In this document: piece by piece, positions 17,209 to 23,883 of the stretch
Position numbering within the stretch: the first letter of the stretch is position 1
How the letters are laid out: every line of letters begins with the position of its first letter
NCBI GenBank assembly: GCA_036504515.1
Contig: DASXVA010000012.1
Span: forward strand, 186,001-250,000
Direction: 5' to 3'
Length of the DNA: 64,000 nucleotides
DNA from: AWTP1-18 sp036504515
GTDB lineage: Bacteria > Pseudomonadota > Gammaproteobacteria > Burkholderiales > Rhodocyclaceae
Position numbers and translations under genes: made by a program
The notes under the pieces: model-generated
What the model saw: the letters and a program-made list of their open reading frames with translations, nothing else
Databases searched by the model: none
What the model was told of the DNA's origin: nothing

Positions 17209-17481
17209 TCAATGCTTCACCGGCTCCGGGATGCAAGTGCTGCGCAGCATCCCGGCAAATGCCGTGAGTTCCGGGTCGTCGATGCTTGCCCGACCATTCA
17301 CCAGATCCCACACATCGTGGTCTTCCAGTGCCAGCAACCGGGTAAGGGAAGCTTCGGTTTCTTCATCTAGATCATCGCCTTGCAACTCCCAGAAACGGGT
17401 GAAGACGATGTCCAGTTCAAGCAAAGCACGCCGGCAGTGCCATTTGAGTCGACCAATACGAGCGCGCTTTGCTTCATCCAT
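17209..17481 (-). CDS. sdhE: succinate dehydrogenase assembly factor SdhE
   Basis: A 90-aa helical protein of the SdhE/YgfY/Sdh5 family, which promotes covalent flavinylation of SdhA. Family features seen are the basic N-terminal helix RARIGRLKWHCRR, the ELD..F.RF core and LTRLLALEDHDVWDLVNG. The hallmark RGxxE motif reads RALLE here (residues 18-22), so its glycine is alanine; this was checked codon by codon (CGT GCT). The ATG at 17481 has GGA 8 nt upstream; the frame reaches back four codons to a TTG that abuts the sdhB stop. Its position after sdhB and before gltA supports the assignment. Confidence 0.93.
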   Translation of the reverse strand: MDEAKRARIGRLKWHCRRALLELDIVFTRFWELQGDDLDEETEASLTRLLALEDHDVWDLVNGRASIDDPELTAFAGMLRSTCIPEPVKH

Positions 17482-17493
17482 TGCGATTTCCAA

Positions 17494-18198
17494 TCAAACG
17501 GCCCGACGGACCATCATGTCTTTGATCTTGCCGATGGCCTTGGTGGGATTGAGACCCTTGGGGCAAACATCGACGCAGTTCATGATGGTGTGGCAACGGA
17601 ACAGACGGTAAGGATCTTCCAGGTTGTCCAGACGCTCATTCGTCGCCTGATCGCGGGTATCCGCAATGAAGCGATAGGCGGCCAGCAGACCGGCAGGACC
17701 AACAAACTTGTCGGGGTTCCACCAGAAGGACGGGCAGGAAGTCGAGCAGCAAGCACACAGGATGCACTCATACAGACCGTTGAGTTCTTCGCGATCTTCC
17801 GGCGATTGCAGACGCTCACGCTCAGGCAAAGGATCGTTGTTGATCAGGTAGGGCTTGATCGAGTGGTACTGCTTGAAGAACTGGGTCATGTCCACGATCA
17901 GGTCGCGGATCACGGGCAGGCCGGGCAGCGGGTTCAGCACGATGGGCTGGGGCAGCGAAGCCAGATCAGTCAGGCAGGCCAGACCGTTCTTGCCGTTGAT
18001 GTTCATAGCATCGGAGCCACAAACGCCTTCACGGCAGGAGCGACGGAAGGACAGTGTGTCGTCCTTGGCCTTCAGCTTGACCAGCGCATCCAGCAGCTTC
18101 TTGTCTGTGGAGTCGGTCTCGATGGAGATTTCCTGATAGTAGGGCTTTGCATCTTTATCAGGATCGTAACGGTAGATTTTGAAATGGACGGTCGTCAT
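17494..18198 (-). CDS. sdhB: succinate dehydrogenase iron-sulfur subunit
   Basis: SdhB carries electrons from the flavin in SdhA to ubiquinone. The 234-aa protein has the plant-ferredoxin-type [2Fe-2S] ligands in SCREGVCGSDAMNINGKNGL followed by AC. The [4Fe-4S] and [3Fe-4S] cysteines lie in CILCACCSTSCP and CHTIMNCVDVCPKGLNP. The initial MTTVHFKIYRYDPD is normal for the family. It lies 13 nt downstream of sdhA and abuts sdhE. Confidence 0.97.
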   Translation of the reverse strand: MTTVHFKIYRYDPDKDAKPYYQEISIETDSTDKKLLDALVKLKAKDDTLSFRRSCREGVCGSDAMNINGKNGLACLTDLASLPQPIVLNPLPGLPVIRDLIVDMTQFFKQYHSIKPYLINNDPLPERERLQSPEDREELNGLYECILCACCSTSCPSFWWNPDKFVGPAGLLAAYRFIADTRDQATNERLDNLEDPYRLFRCHTIMNCVDVCPKGLNPTKAIGKIKDMMVRRAV

Positions 18199-18211
18199 TG
18201 CATTGTCCCTT

Positions 18212-19999
18212 TTAGTAGGCGCGCTTCTTGAGAGCGATGGTATCCACGGTCAGCGGCTTCATCTGTACCGGCTTGTACTCGAGGCGATTGCCTTCGCGAT
18301 GCCAGATGGTGTGCTTGAGCCAGTTCTTGTCGTCGCGACCGTCAGGGGTCTCGGCGGTGTCATGGGCATCATCACGCACGTGAGCACCACGGGACTCCTT
18401 GCGGGCCTCGGCGGAAACCATGGTGGCCTTGGCCACTTCGATCAGGTTGTCCAGTTCCAGAGCTTCCTGACGGGCAGTGTTCCAGACCTTGGATTTGTCC
18501 TTGATCTCGGTCTTGGCCACGGCATCGGCCACTTCCATGATCTTGGTAACGCCTTCCTTGAGCAGGTCGTTGAAACGGAACACGCCAGCATGCTTCTGCA
18601 TGGAACGCTGCATGGCCAGACGGGTTTCGTACACGTTGGCACCGTCCTTCTGGTTGTTGAGGCGATCCAGGCGGGCCAGCGTCTTTTCGATGGCTTCAGT
18701 AGCCAGCGGCTTGTGGGCCGTCGCACCCTTCTTGAGCTCATCCACAGCGGTTTCGCCGGCAGACTTGCCGAACACCAGCAGATCGAGCAGGGAGTTGGTG
18801 CCCAGACGATTGGCGCCGTGCACGGAGGCACAAGCACATTCGCCGGCAGCGTAGAAACCATTGACCACGGTATTGGGACCATCGGCTCCGGGAATGACAA
18901 CCTGACCCAGATAGTTGGTGGGAATACCACCCATCTGATAGTGACAGGTAGGCACCACGGGCAGGGGTTCCTTGATGGCATCGACGCCAGCAAACTGGAT
19001 ACCGATTTCACGAATGCCGGGCAGGCGCTTCATGATAGTTTCGGGGTCCAGGTGGGTAATGTCCAGCAGCACGAAATCCTTGTTGGGGCCACAACCACGG
19101 CCTTCGTTGATTTCGGTCACCATGGCGCGGGAAACCACGTCACGGGAAGCCAGATCCTTGGCGTTGGGAGCATAACGTTCCATGAAACGTTCGCCAGAAG
19201 CATTACGCAGAATGCCGCCTTCACCACGCACACCTTCGGTAATCAACACACCAGCACCGGCCACGCCAGTGGGGTGGAATTGCCAGAACTCCATGTCTTC
19301 CAGAGGAATGCCGGCACGAGCCGCCATACCCAGACCGTCACCCGTGTTGATGAAGGCATTGGTGGATGAATGGAAAATCCGACCGGCACCGCCAGTAGCG
19401 AAGATAGTGACCTTGGAATGGAAGGCGACCACTTCGCCAGTTTCCATGTCCATGGCGGTCACGCCCTGCACGTCACCTTCGGCGTCGCGGATCAGATCAA
19501 GGGCTTGCCACTCGACGAAGAACTGGGTGTTGACCTTGACGTTGCGCTGATACATGGCGTGCAGCATGGCGTGACCGGTACGGTCAGCCGCAGCACAGGA
19601 ACGACGCACGGGCTTTTCGCCGAAGTTGGACATGTGGCCACCGAAGGGGCGCTGGTAAATCTTGCCATTGTCCAGACGATCGAAAGGCATGCCATAGTGT
19701 TCAAGTTCCACCACGCATTCATTGGCCTTGCGCACCATGAATTCGATAGCGTCCTGGTCGCCGAGCCAGTCGGAACCCTTGACGGTATCGTACATGTGCC
19801 AATGCCAATGATCTTCCTCGGAATTGCCGAGGGAGGCAGCGACACCACCTTGAGCAGCCACTGTGTGGGAGCGGGTGGGAAAAACTTTGGTCAGCACGGC
19901 GGTCTTGAAGCCGGCTTCGGATAGTTGGATTGCAGCACGAAGACCGGCACCACCTGCACCGACGATCACCGCATCAAATTTGCGAACGGTATAGCTCAC
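18212..19999 (-). CDS. sdhA: succinate dehydrogenase flavoprotein subunit
   Basis: Catalytic subunit oxidising succinate to fumarate on the cytoplasmic face of the inner membrane. The 595-aa protein has the FAD-binding VGAGGAGLRAA, the covalent flavin attachment site RSHTVAAQGG (His45), HPTGVAGAGVLITEG and the active-site Arg region GAAGECACASVHGANRLG. I start at a GTG (19997-19999; product MSYTVRKFDAVIVG) because GGAGG lies 8 nt upstream, overlapping the end of sdhD, and homologues begin there. The frame is open back to 20113, but that stretch lies inside sdhD. SdhE encoded downstream should assist flavinylation. Confidence 0.97.
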   Translation of the reverse strand: MSYTVRKFDAVIVGAGGAGLRAAIQLSEAGFKTAVLTKVFPTRSHTVAAQGGVAASLGNSEEDHWHWHMYDTVKGSDWLGDQDAIEFMVRKANECVVELEHYGMPFDRLDNGKIYQRPFGGHMSNFGEKPVRRSCAAADRTGHAMLHAMYQRNVKVNTQFFVEWQALDLIRDAEGDVQGVTAMDMETGEVVAFHSKVTIFATGGAGRIFHSSTNAFINTGDGLGMAARAGIPLEDMEFWQFHPTGVAGAGVLITEGVRGEGGILRNASGERFMERYAPNAKDLASRDVVSRAMVTEINEGRGCGPNKDFVLLDITHLDPETIMKRLPGIREIGIQFAGVDAIKEPLPVVPTCHYQMGGIPTNYLGQVVIPGADGPNTVVNGFYAAGECACASVHGANRLGTNSLLDLLVFGKSAGETAVDELKKGATAHKPLATEAIEKTLARLDRLNNQKDGANVYETRLAMQRSMQKHAGVFRFNDLLKEGVTKIMEVADAVAKTEIKDKSKVWNTARQEALELDNLIEVAKATMVSAEARKESRGAHVRDDAHDTAETPDGRDDKNWLKHTIWHREGNRLEYKPVQMKPLTVDTIALKKRAY

Positions 20000-20001
20000 T
20001 G

Positions 20002-20349
20002 TTACAGCCTCCAGATAATCTGCACAGCCCAGACGGCATAGCCGACCAGAACCAGGATCGTCACGACATGCAGCGTCAGACGGACAGCAGTGCACTTGAC
20101 GTAGTCCATCCAAAGATCACGTACGCCGATCCAGGCGTGGTAAGCAAGGGACAGAATGAACAGGGGGGTGACGAAACGGAAGAAGCCGTTGCCGATCAGG
20201 CCACGCCAGCTTTCCTGGTTGTCCGCACCGCCAGCAATAATGGCAATACCGAGGATCAGGGTGTACAACGCCATAACCACTGCCGTCGCACGTTGGATGA
20301 TCCAGTCCTTAAGCCCGTAATGGGCGCCAACTAAGATTTTGGCCTTCAT
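20002..20349 (-). CDS. sdhD: succinate dehydrogenase membrane anchor subunit
   Basis: A 115-aa anchor with three transmembrane helices at about residues 18-40, 58-78 and 90-112. The sequence FRFVTPLFILSLAYHAWIGVRDLWMDYV carries the heme-ligand histidine of helix II and the downstream Asp/Tyr near the quinone pocket. It starts with an ATG that shares one base with the sdhC stop (TGATG) and ends just before the GTG of sdhA. Confidence 0.94.
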   Translation of the reverse strand: MKAKILVGAHYGLKDWIIQRATAVVMALYTLILGIAIIAGGADNQESWRGLIGNGFFRFVTPLFILSLAYHAWIGVRDLWMDYVKCTAVRLTLHVVTILVLVGYAVWAVQIIWRL

Positions 20350-20741
20350 CAGAACACTCCCAAGAACTTGAGGGCGACGATGACAGTCAGGCCCAAACTC
20401 ACAACCAGCACGCCCTTGGCAGAAGCACGGGCTTGCTCTTTCTCAATACCCACATGCACGTCCAGCAGCAGGAAGCGGATACCGGCGCAGAAGTGATGCA
20501 GATAGGCCCAGCACAGACCGAACAGCACCAACTTTGCAAGAGGATGACCAACAATGGCCTTGAATGTCTGGAATTCGGCAGCCGACCCGAGGGACAGCTG
20601 CAACAGACAGAGCAGGAAAGGAAGCGCCAGGAACAAGCCCACGCCACTTACCCGGTGCAGAATGGATACGAAGCCCGGCACCGGCAACCGGATTTCGTTA
20701 ATCGCCAAATACTTCGGGCGCTGTTTGGTCAGTTCTGGCAT
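20349..20741 (-). CDS. sdhC: succinate dehydrogenase cytochrome b556 subunit
   Basis: A 130-aa anchor subunit with three transmembrane helices. The family motif is present (RP.YL..NEIRLPVPGFVSILHRVSG, with Ser and Arg at the quinone site), and LHHFCAGIRFLLLDVHVG contributes the other heme-ligand histidine. The ATG at 20741 (MPELTKQRPKYL) has GGGAG 6 nt upstream; the longer frame to 20795 has no support. It is the first structural gene of the sdh-gltA-odh-lpd run, 102 nt behind the GntR-type regulator. The leader holds two small hairpins. Confidence 0.95.
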   Translation of the reverse strand: MPELTKQRPKYLAINEIRLPVPGFVSILHRVSGVGLFLALPFLLCLLQLSLGSAAEFQTFKAIVGHPLAKLVLFGLCWAYLHHFCAGIRFLLLDVHVGIEKEQARASAKGVLVVSLGLTVIVALKFLGVF

Positions 20742-20767
20742 GTCGATCAATCTCCCAGTTTTTGAAA

Positions 20768-20813
20768 CGTCCCTTTCGGGACAGTGTTGCTGCAAATCTT
20801 CCCGGACCGAAAT
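20768..20813 (-). promoter_or_regulatory. structured leader upstream of sdhC
   Basis: On the minus strand two hairpins stand between gntR and sdhC: CCTGGA-TTTCGG-TCCGGG, and GTCCC-GAAA-GGGAC (20769-20782) with a GNRA-type tetraloop. Neither is followed by a U tract. They could stabilise or tune the sdh mRNA; no function is shown. Confidence 0.35.
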
Positions 20814-20843
20814 CCAGGCCCCTACAAACCTGATTACTACAAA

Positions 20844-21581
20844 CTAATTTAATTCGTTCAGATAGCAATGGTCAGCTGTGCAATAAAGACCACGCCGCCA
20901 CTCCACCGGCTTGTCGCCGTAGGTAAAGCTCACCCGCTCGACAGATAGAAGAGGCGCTCCTTCGACAACCCCCAACAGGTCCGCACTGACCCGATCCGCC
21001 GCAATGGCACGAATCCGTTCTTCCGCATGAATCATGCGCACACCAAAACGGCTTTCGAAAAGACTGTAAAGAGAACCCTGATAATCCTTAAGGATATCCA
21101 GATTCATTCCGGTAAAGACATCACCAGGAAGATAGATTTCATCCACGACAACAGGCTTGCCCGAAAACTGGAGCAAGCGTCGAACGATGATGATGGGTTC
21201 GCCAATGTTGATTTGCAGCGTCTTGGCTGCTTCTGGGCCGGCCTTGGCACGCCAGCATTCCAGAGGAACCGATGTGGATGGCTCAACATCTCCGGAGAGT
21301 GGAACCAGTCGGAGGAAACGGAAAAAGGCGCGAGGATCATTGTGAGTGGCCACATAAGTGCCCTTACCTTGACGGCGAACCACAAGATTCTCCGCTGCCA
21401 TTTCGTCAATTGCCTTACGAACAGTTCCCTGACTGACATTGAAGCGCACAGCGAGATCAGACTCGCTGGGAATAGCCTCGCCAGGCCTCCACTCACCGTT
21501 CTCAAGCCCCTGAACAATCAGGCTCTTGATCTGGCGGTAAAGTGGACTAAAAGTAGGGGATTCCTGCACCATGCCGCGCAT
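20844..21581 (-). CDS. GntR-family (HutC subfamily) transcriptional regulator
   Basis: A 245-aa regulator with an N-terminal winged helix-turn-helix at about residues 12-78 (PLYRQIKSLIVQGLENGEW, IPSESDLAVRFNVSQGTVRKA, and a wing with RRQGKGTYVA). A C-terminal UTRA ligand domain runs from about 100 to 240 (LFESRFGVRMIHAEERI.., PLLSVERVSFTYGDKPVEWRRG). It stands at the head of the sdh operon, in the same direction, and is divergent from mdh. A perfect 26-bp palindrome lies 35 bp before its start. I infer autoregulation and control of the TCA cluster by a small metabolite; the ligand is unknown. The start could be the second ATG (21572), as neither has a clear ribosome binding site. Confidence 0.9.
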   Translation of the reverse strand: MRGMVQESPTFSPLYRQIKSLIVQGLENGEWRPGEAIPSESDLAVRFNVSQGTVRKAIDEMAAENLVVRRQGKGTYVATHNDPRAFFRFLRLVPLSGDVEPSTSVPLECWRAKAGPEAAKTLQINIGEPIIIVRRLLQFSGKPVVVDEIYLPGDVFTGMNLDILKDYQGSLYSLFESRFGVRMIHAEERIRAIAADRVSADLLGVVEGAPLLSVERVSFTYGDKPVEWRRGLYCTADHCYLNELN

Positions 21582-21615
21582 TGGATCACAAAAACCCTAA
21601 AGCGTCCACATGTAC

Positions 21616-21641
21616 TCTTATGTCTTATATAAGACATAAGA
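21616..21641. promoter_or_regulatory. 26-bp perfect palindrome, candidate GntR operator
   Basis: The half-site TCTTATGTCTTAT is followed directly by its exact reverse complement. Each arm itself holds two TCTTAT units 7 bp apart, and a further ATAAGA is found at 21697-21702. It lies in the gntR-mdh divergent interval, 6 bp upstream of the mdh -35 box and over the likely gntR promoter. Confidence 0.75.
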
Positions 21642-21647
21642 TAGCTA

Positions 21648-21676
21648 TTGACACAATCGGCTTCACGCTCTACCAT
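21648..21676 (+). promoter_or_regulatory. probable mdh promoter
   Basis: A consensus TTGACA (21648-21653) is followed after 17 bp by TACCAT (21671-21676), a 4 of 6 match to the -10 consensus. It directly adjoins the palindrome at 21616-21641. Confidence 0.6.
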
Positions 21677-21801
21677 CAGTTCCGATTCGGCTAGATATAA
21701 GAGTTGCGCAATACCCTCGTTTCATTGCTGTTGCACGCCTTACTGCCGCCATCAACTGCCCGCTTCATTCCACGCAACCTGCCTCACTAGGAGTCTTCCA
21801 A

Positions 21802-22791
21802 ATGGCAAAAGCCCCTGTTCGAGTTGCTGTCACCGGCGCCGCCGGCCAAATCGGTTACGCCCTGCTGTTCCGCATCGCCTCTGGCGAAATGCTGGGCAAG
21901 GATCAGCCCGTTATTCTGCAAATGCTGGAACTGCCCATGGAGAAGGCCCAGGCCGCTCTCAAGGGCGTGATGATGGAACTGGAAGACTGTGCCTTCCCCC
22001 TGCTGGCCGGCATGGTCGGTACTGATGATCCTGAAGTTGCCTTCAAGGATGTCGATTACGCTCTGCTGGTTGGCGCCCGTCCCCGTGGCCCCGGCATGGA
22101 ACGCAAGGACCTGCTGCTGGAAAACGCCAAGATTTTCGTGGCCCAGGGCAAGGCTCTGAACAAGGTCGCCTCCCGTGACGTCAAGGTTCTGGTGGTCGGC
22201 AACCCCGCCAACACCAACGCTTGGATCGCCATGAAGTCCGCTCCTGATCTGCCCGCTGGCAACTTCACTGCCATGCTGCGTCTGGACCACAACCGCGCTC
22301 TGTCCCAACTGGCTGCCAAGACTGGCAAGACCGTGAACGACATCGACAGCATGATCGTCTGGGGCAACCACTCCCCCACCATGTATCCCGATATTCGCTT
22401 CACCACCATCGCTGGCCAAGCAGCTCCCAAGGTTGTGAATGACGAAGCCTGGTACAAGAACGAGTACATCCCCAAGGTTGGCAAGCGCGGCGCCGCCATC
22501 ATCGAAGCCCGCGGCCTTTCCTCCGCTGCCTCCGCTGCCAACGCTGCCATCGACCACATGCACGACTGGGCCCTGGGCACCAACGGCAAGTGGGTCACCA
22601 TGGGTATTCCTTCTGACGGCTCCTACGGCATTCCCGCTGGCACCATGTACGGCGTGCCTGTGACCTGTGCCAATGGCAAGTACGAACGCGTTCTGGGTCT
22701 GGAAATCGACGCCTTCTCCCGTGAGAAGATGGATTTCACCCTGGCCGAACTGAAGGAAGAGCAAGACGGCGTCAAGGACATGCTGGCCTGA
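21802..22791 (+). CDS. mdh: malate dehydrogenase
   Basis: NAD-dependent malate dehydrogenase closing the TCA cycle (malate to oxaloacetate). At 329 aa it belongs to the group 2 (cytosolic/Thermus-like) enzymes used by betaproteobacteria. It has the Rossmann motif VTGAAGQIGYALLFRIASG, substrate-binding arginines in VGARPRGPGMERKDLL, the VVGNPANTNAW loop, DHNRALSQLA, and the catalytic-histidine segment WGNHSPTMYPD. AGGAG lies 8 nt before the ATG. It is divergent from gntR and is followed by the CitE-like gene (42 nt) and acnB, probably one transcript. Confidence 0.97.
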   Translation: MAKAPVRVAVTGAAGQIGYALLFRIASGEMLGKDQPVILQMLELPMEKAQAALKGVMMELEDCAFPLLAGMVGTDDPEVAFKDVDYALLVGARPRGPGMERKDLLLENAKIFVAQGKALNKVASRDVKVLVVGNPANTNAWIAMKSAPDLPAGNFTAMLRLDHNRALSQLAAKTGKTVNDIDSMIVWGNHSPTMYPDIRFTTIAGQAAPKVVNDEAWYKNEYIPKVGKRGAAIIEARGLSSAASAANAAIDHMHDWALGTNGKWVTMGIPSDGSYGIPAGTMYGVPVTCANGKYERVLGLEIDAFSREKMDFTLAELKEEQDGVKDMLA

Positions 22792-22833
22792 TGCTGAAGG
22801 CGGGATGAAGAAAGCCCTCCGGAATAATCATTC

Positions 22834-23835
22834 ATGAACGGCTACGCCCATCCCGCCGACATTCTTTACGAAGGGGAAGCACCTTTCCCTTTCCTTCCTG
22901 CCTGTGAGCATTACGCCGGCAGCGAAAAACTGATCCGCAAAGCCCTGGACCTCCAGTCCGACATGGGCCCCATCTTTGACATCACCTGCGACTGCGAAGA
23001 TGGTGCCAAAGCCGGTCAGGAAACCGAACATGCTGACATGGTGGCTTCCCTCATCATGGACAGTGCCAATCGTTTTGGCCGTGTCGGCGCCCGCATCCAT
23101 GATGTGCGCCACAGCCACTGGCAAAGCGATCTTGAAATCATCATCGGCAAAGCCGGCAGCCGCCTTGCCTACATTGTTTTACCCAAACCCGAATCCGCTG
23201 ACGACGTGCTGACCCAGATCAGTTATCTGGAAGACCGGCGCAAGCATTACGGTATCAGCCGCGAGATTCCGGTCCACGTCCTGATCGAAACCCATGGTGC
23301 CCTGCGGGAAGCCTGGCAGATTGCTGCCCTACCCCACGTCGAAAGTATCGACTTCGGCCTCATGGATTTTGTCAGCGCCCATCACGGCGCCATTCCTGGC
23401 AGCGCCATGTGCTCCCCGGGCCAGTTTGAACATCCCCTCGTCATGCGCGCGAAATGCGAGATCGCTGCAGCAGCCCTGGGGAACGGCGTGGTGCCCGCCC
23501 ATAACGTCACCACCGAAATTCGCGACACGGAAGTCGTCCGTAATGACGCCCTCCGTGCCCGCAAGGAGTTCGGCTATCTGCGCATGTGGAGCATCCACCC
23601 CAGCCAGATCCAGCCCATCGTCGAAGCCATGCGTCCTGACTTTGACGAAGTGGCCGATGCCGCCTCCATCCTGATTGCCGCCCAAGACGCCCACTGGGGT
23701 CCCATTCAGTGGAGCGGCAAGCTCCACGACCGGGCTTCCTACCGGTATTACTGGGAACTGCTGCAAAGGGCAAAGGCAACCGGCATGGCACTGCCTGTCG
23801 ATGCCGACCAACGTTTTTTTAGTAGCACCGATTGA
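22834..23835 (+). CDS. HpcH/HpaI aldolase / CitE-like (malyl- or citramalyl-CoA lyase-type) protein
   Basis: A 333-aa protein of the CitE/malyl-CoA lyase branch of the HpcH/HpaI superfamily. Features seen are the metal-site region DITCDCEDGAKAGQE, arginine in VGARIHD, the strand VLPKPESADDVL, the second acidic ligand in VHVLIETHGALREAW, FGLMDFVSAHHGAIP, and the C-terminal RMWSIHPSQIQPIVEAM. No citrate lyase alpha, gamma or holo-ACP genes are nearby, so it is not the beta subunit of a fermentative citrate lyase. Its place between mdh and acnB suggests work on a C4-C6 acyl-CoA (malyl-CoA or citramalyl-CoA) or metabolite repair; the substrate is not known. Confidence 0.82.
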   Translation: MNGYAHPADILYEGEAPFPFLPACEHYAGSEKLIRKALDLQSDMGPIFDITCDCEDGAKAGQETEHADMVASLIMDSANRFGRVGARIHDVRHSHWQSDLEIIIGKAGSRLAYIVLPKPESADDVLTQISYLEDRRKHYGISREIPVHVLIETHGALREAWQIAALPHVESIDFGLMDFVSAHHGAIPGSAMCSPGQFEHPLVMRAKCEIAAAALGNGVVPAHNVTTEIRDTEVVRNDALRARKEFGYLRMWSIHPSQIQPIVEAMRPDFDEVADAASILIAAQDAHWGPIQWSGKLHDRASYRYYWELLQRAKATGMALPVDADQRFFSSTD

Positions 23836-23883
23836 TCCAACCACCTGACTTCTTCACTCACACCTACTACGAGAGGAATTGCC

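Noticed and set aside
22834..23835. Fermentative citrate lyase beta subunit (citE in the strict sense)
   Set aside because: No citD, citF, citC, citX or citG genes lie nearby, and the aerobic TCA context does not fit citrate fermentation.
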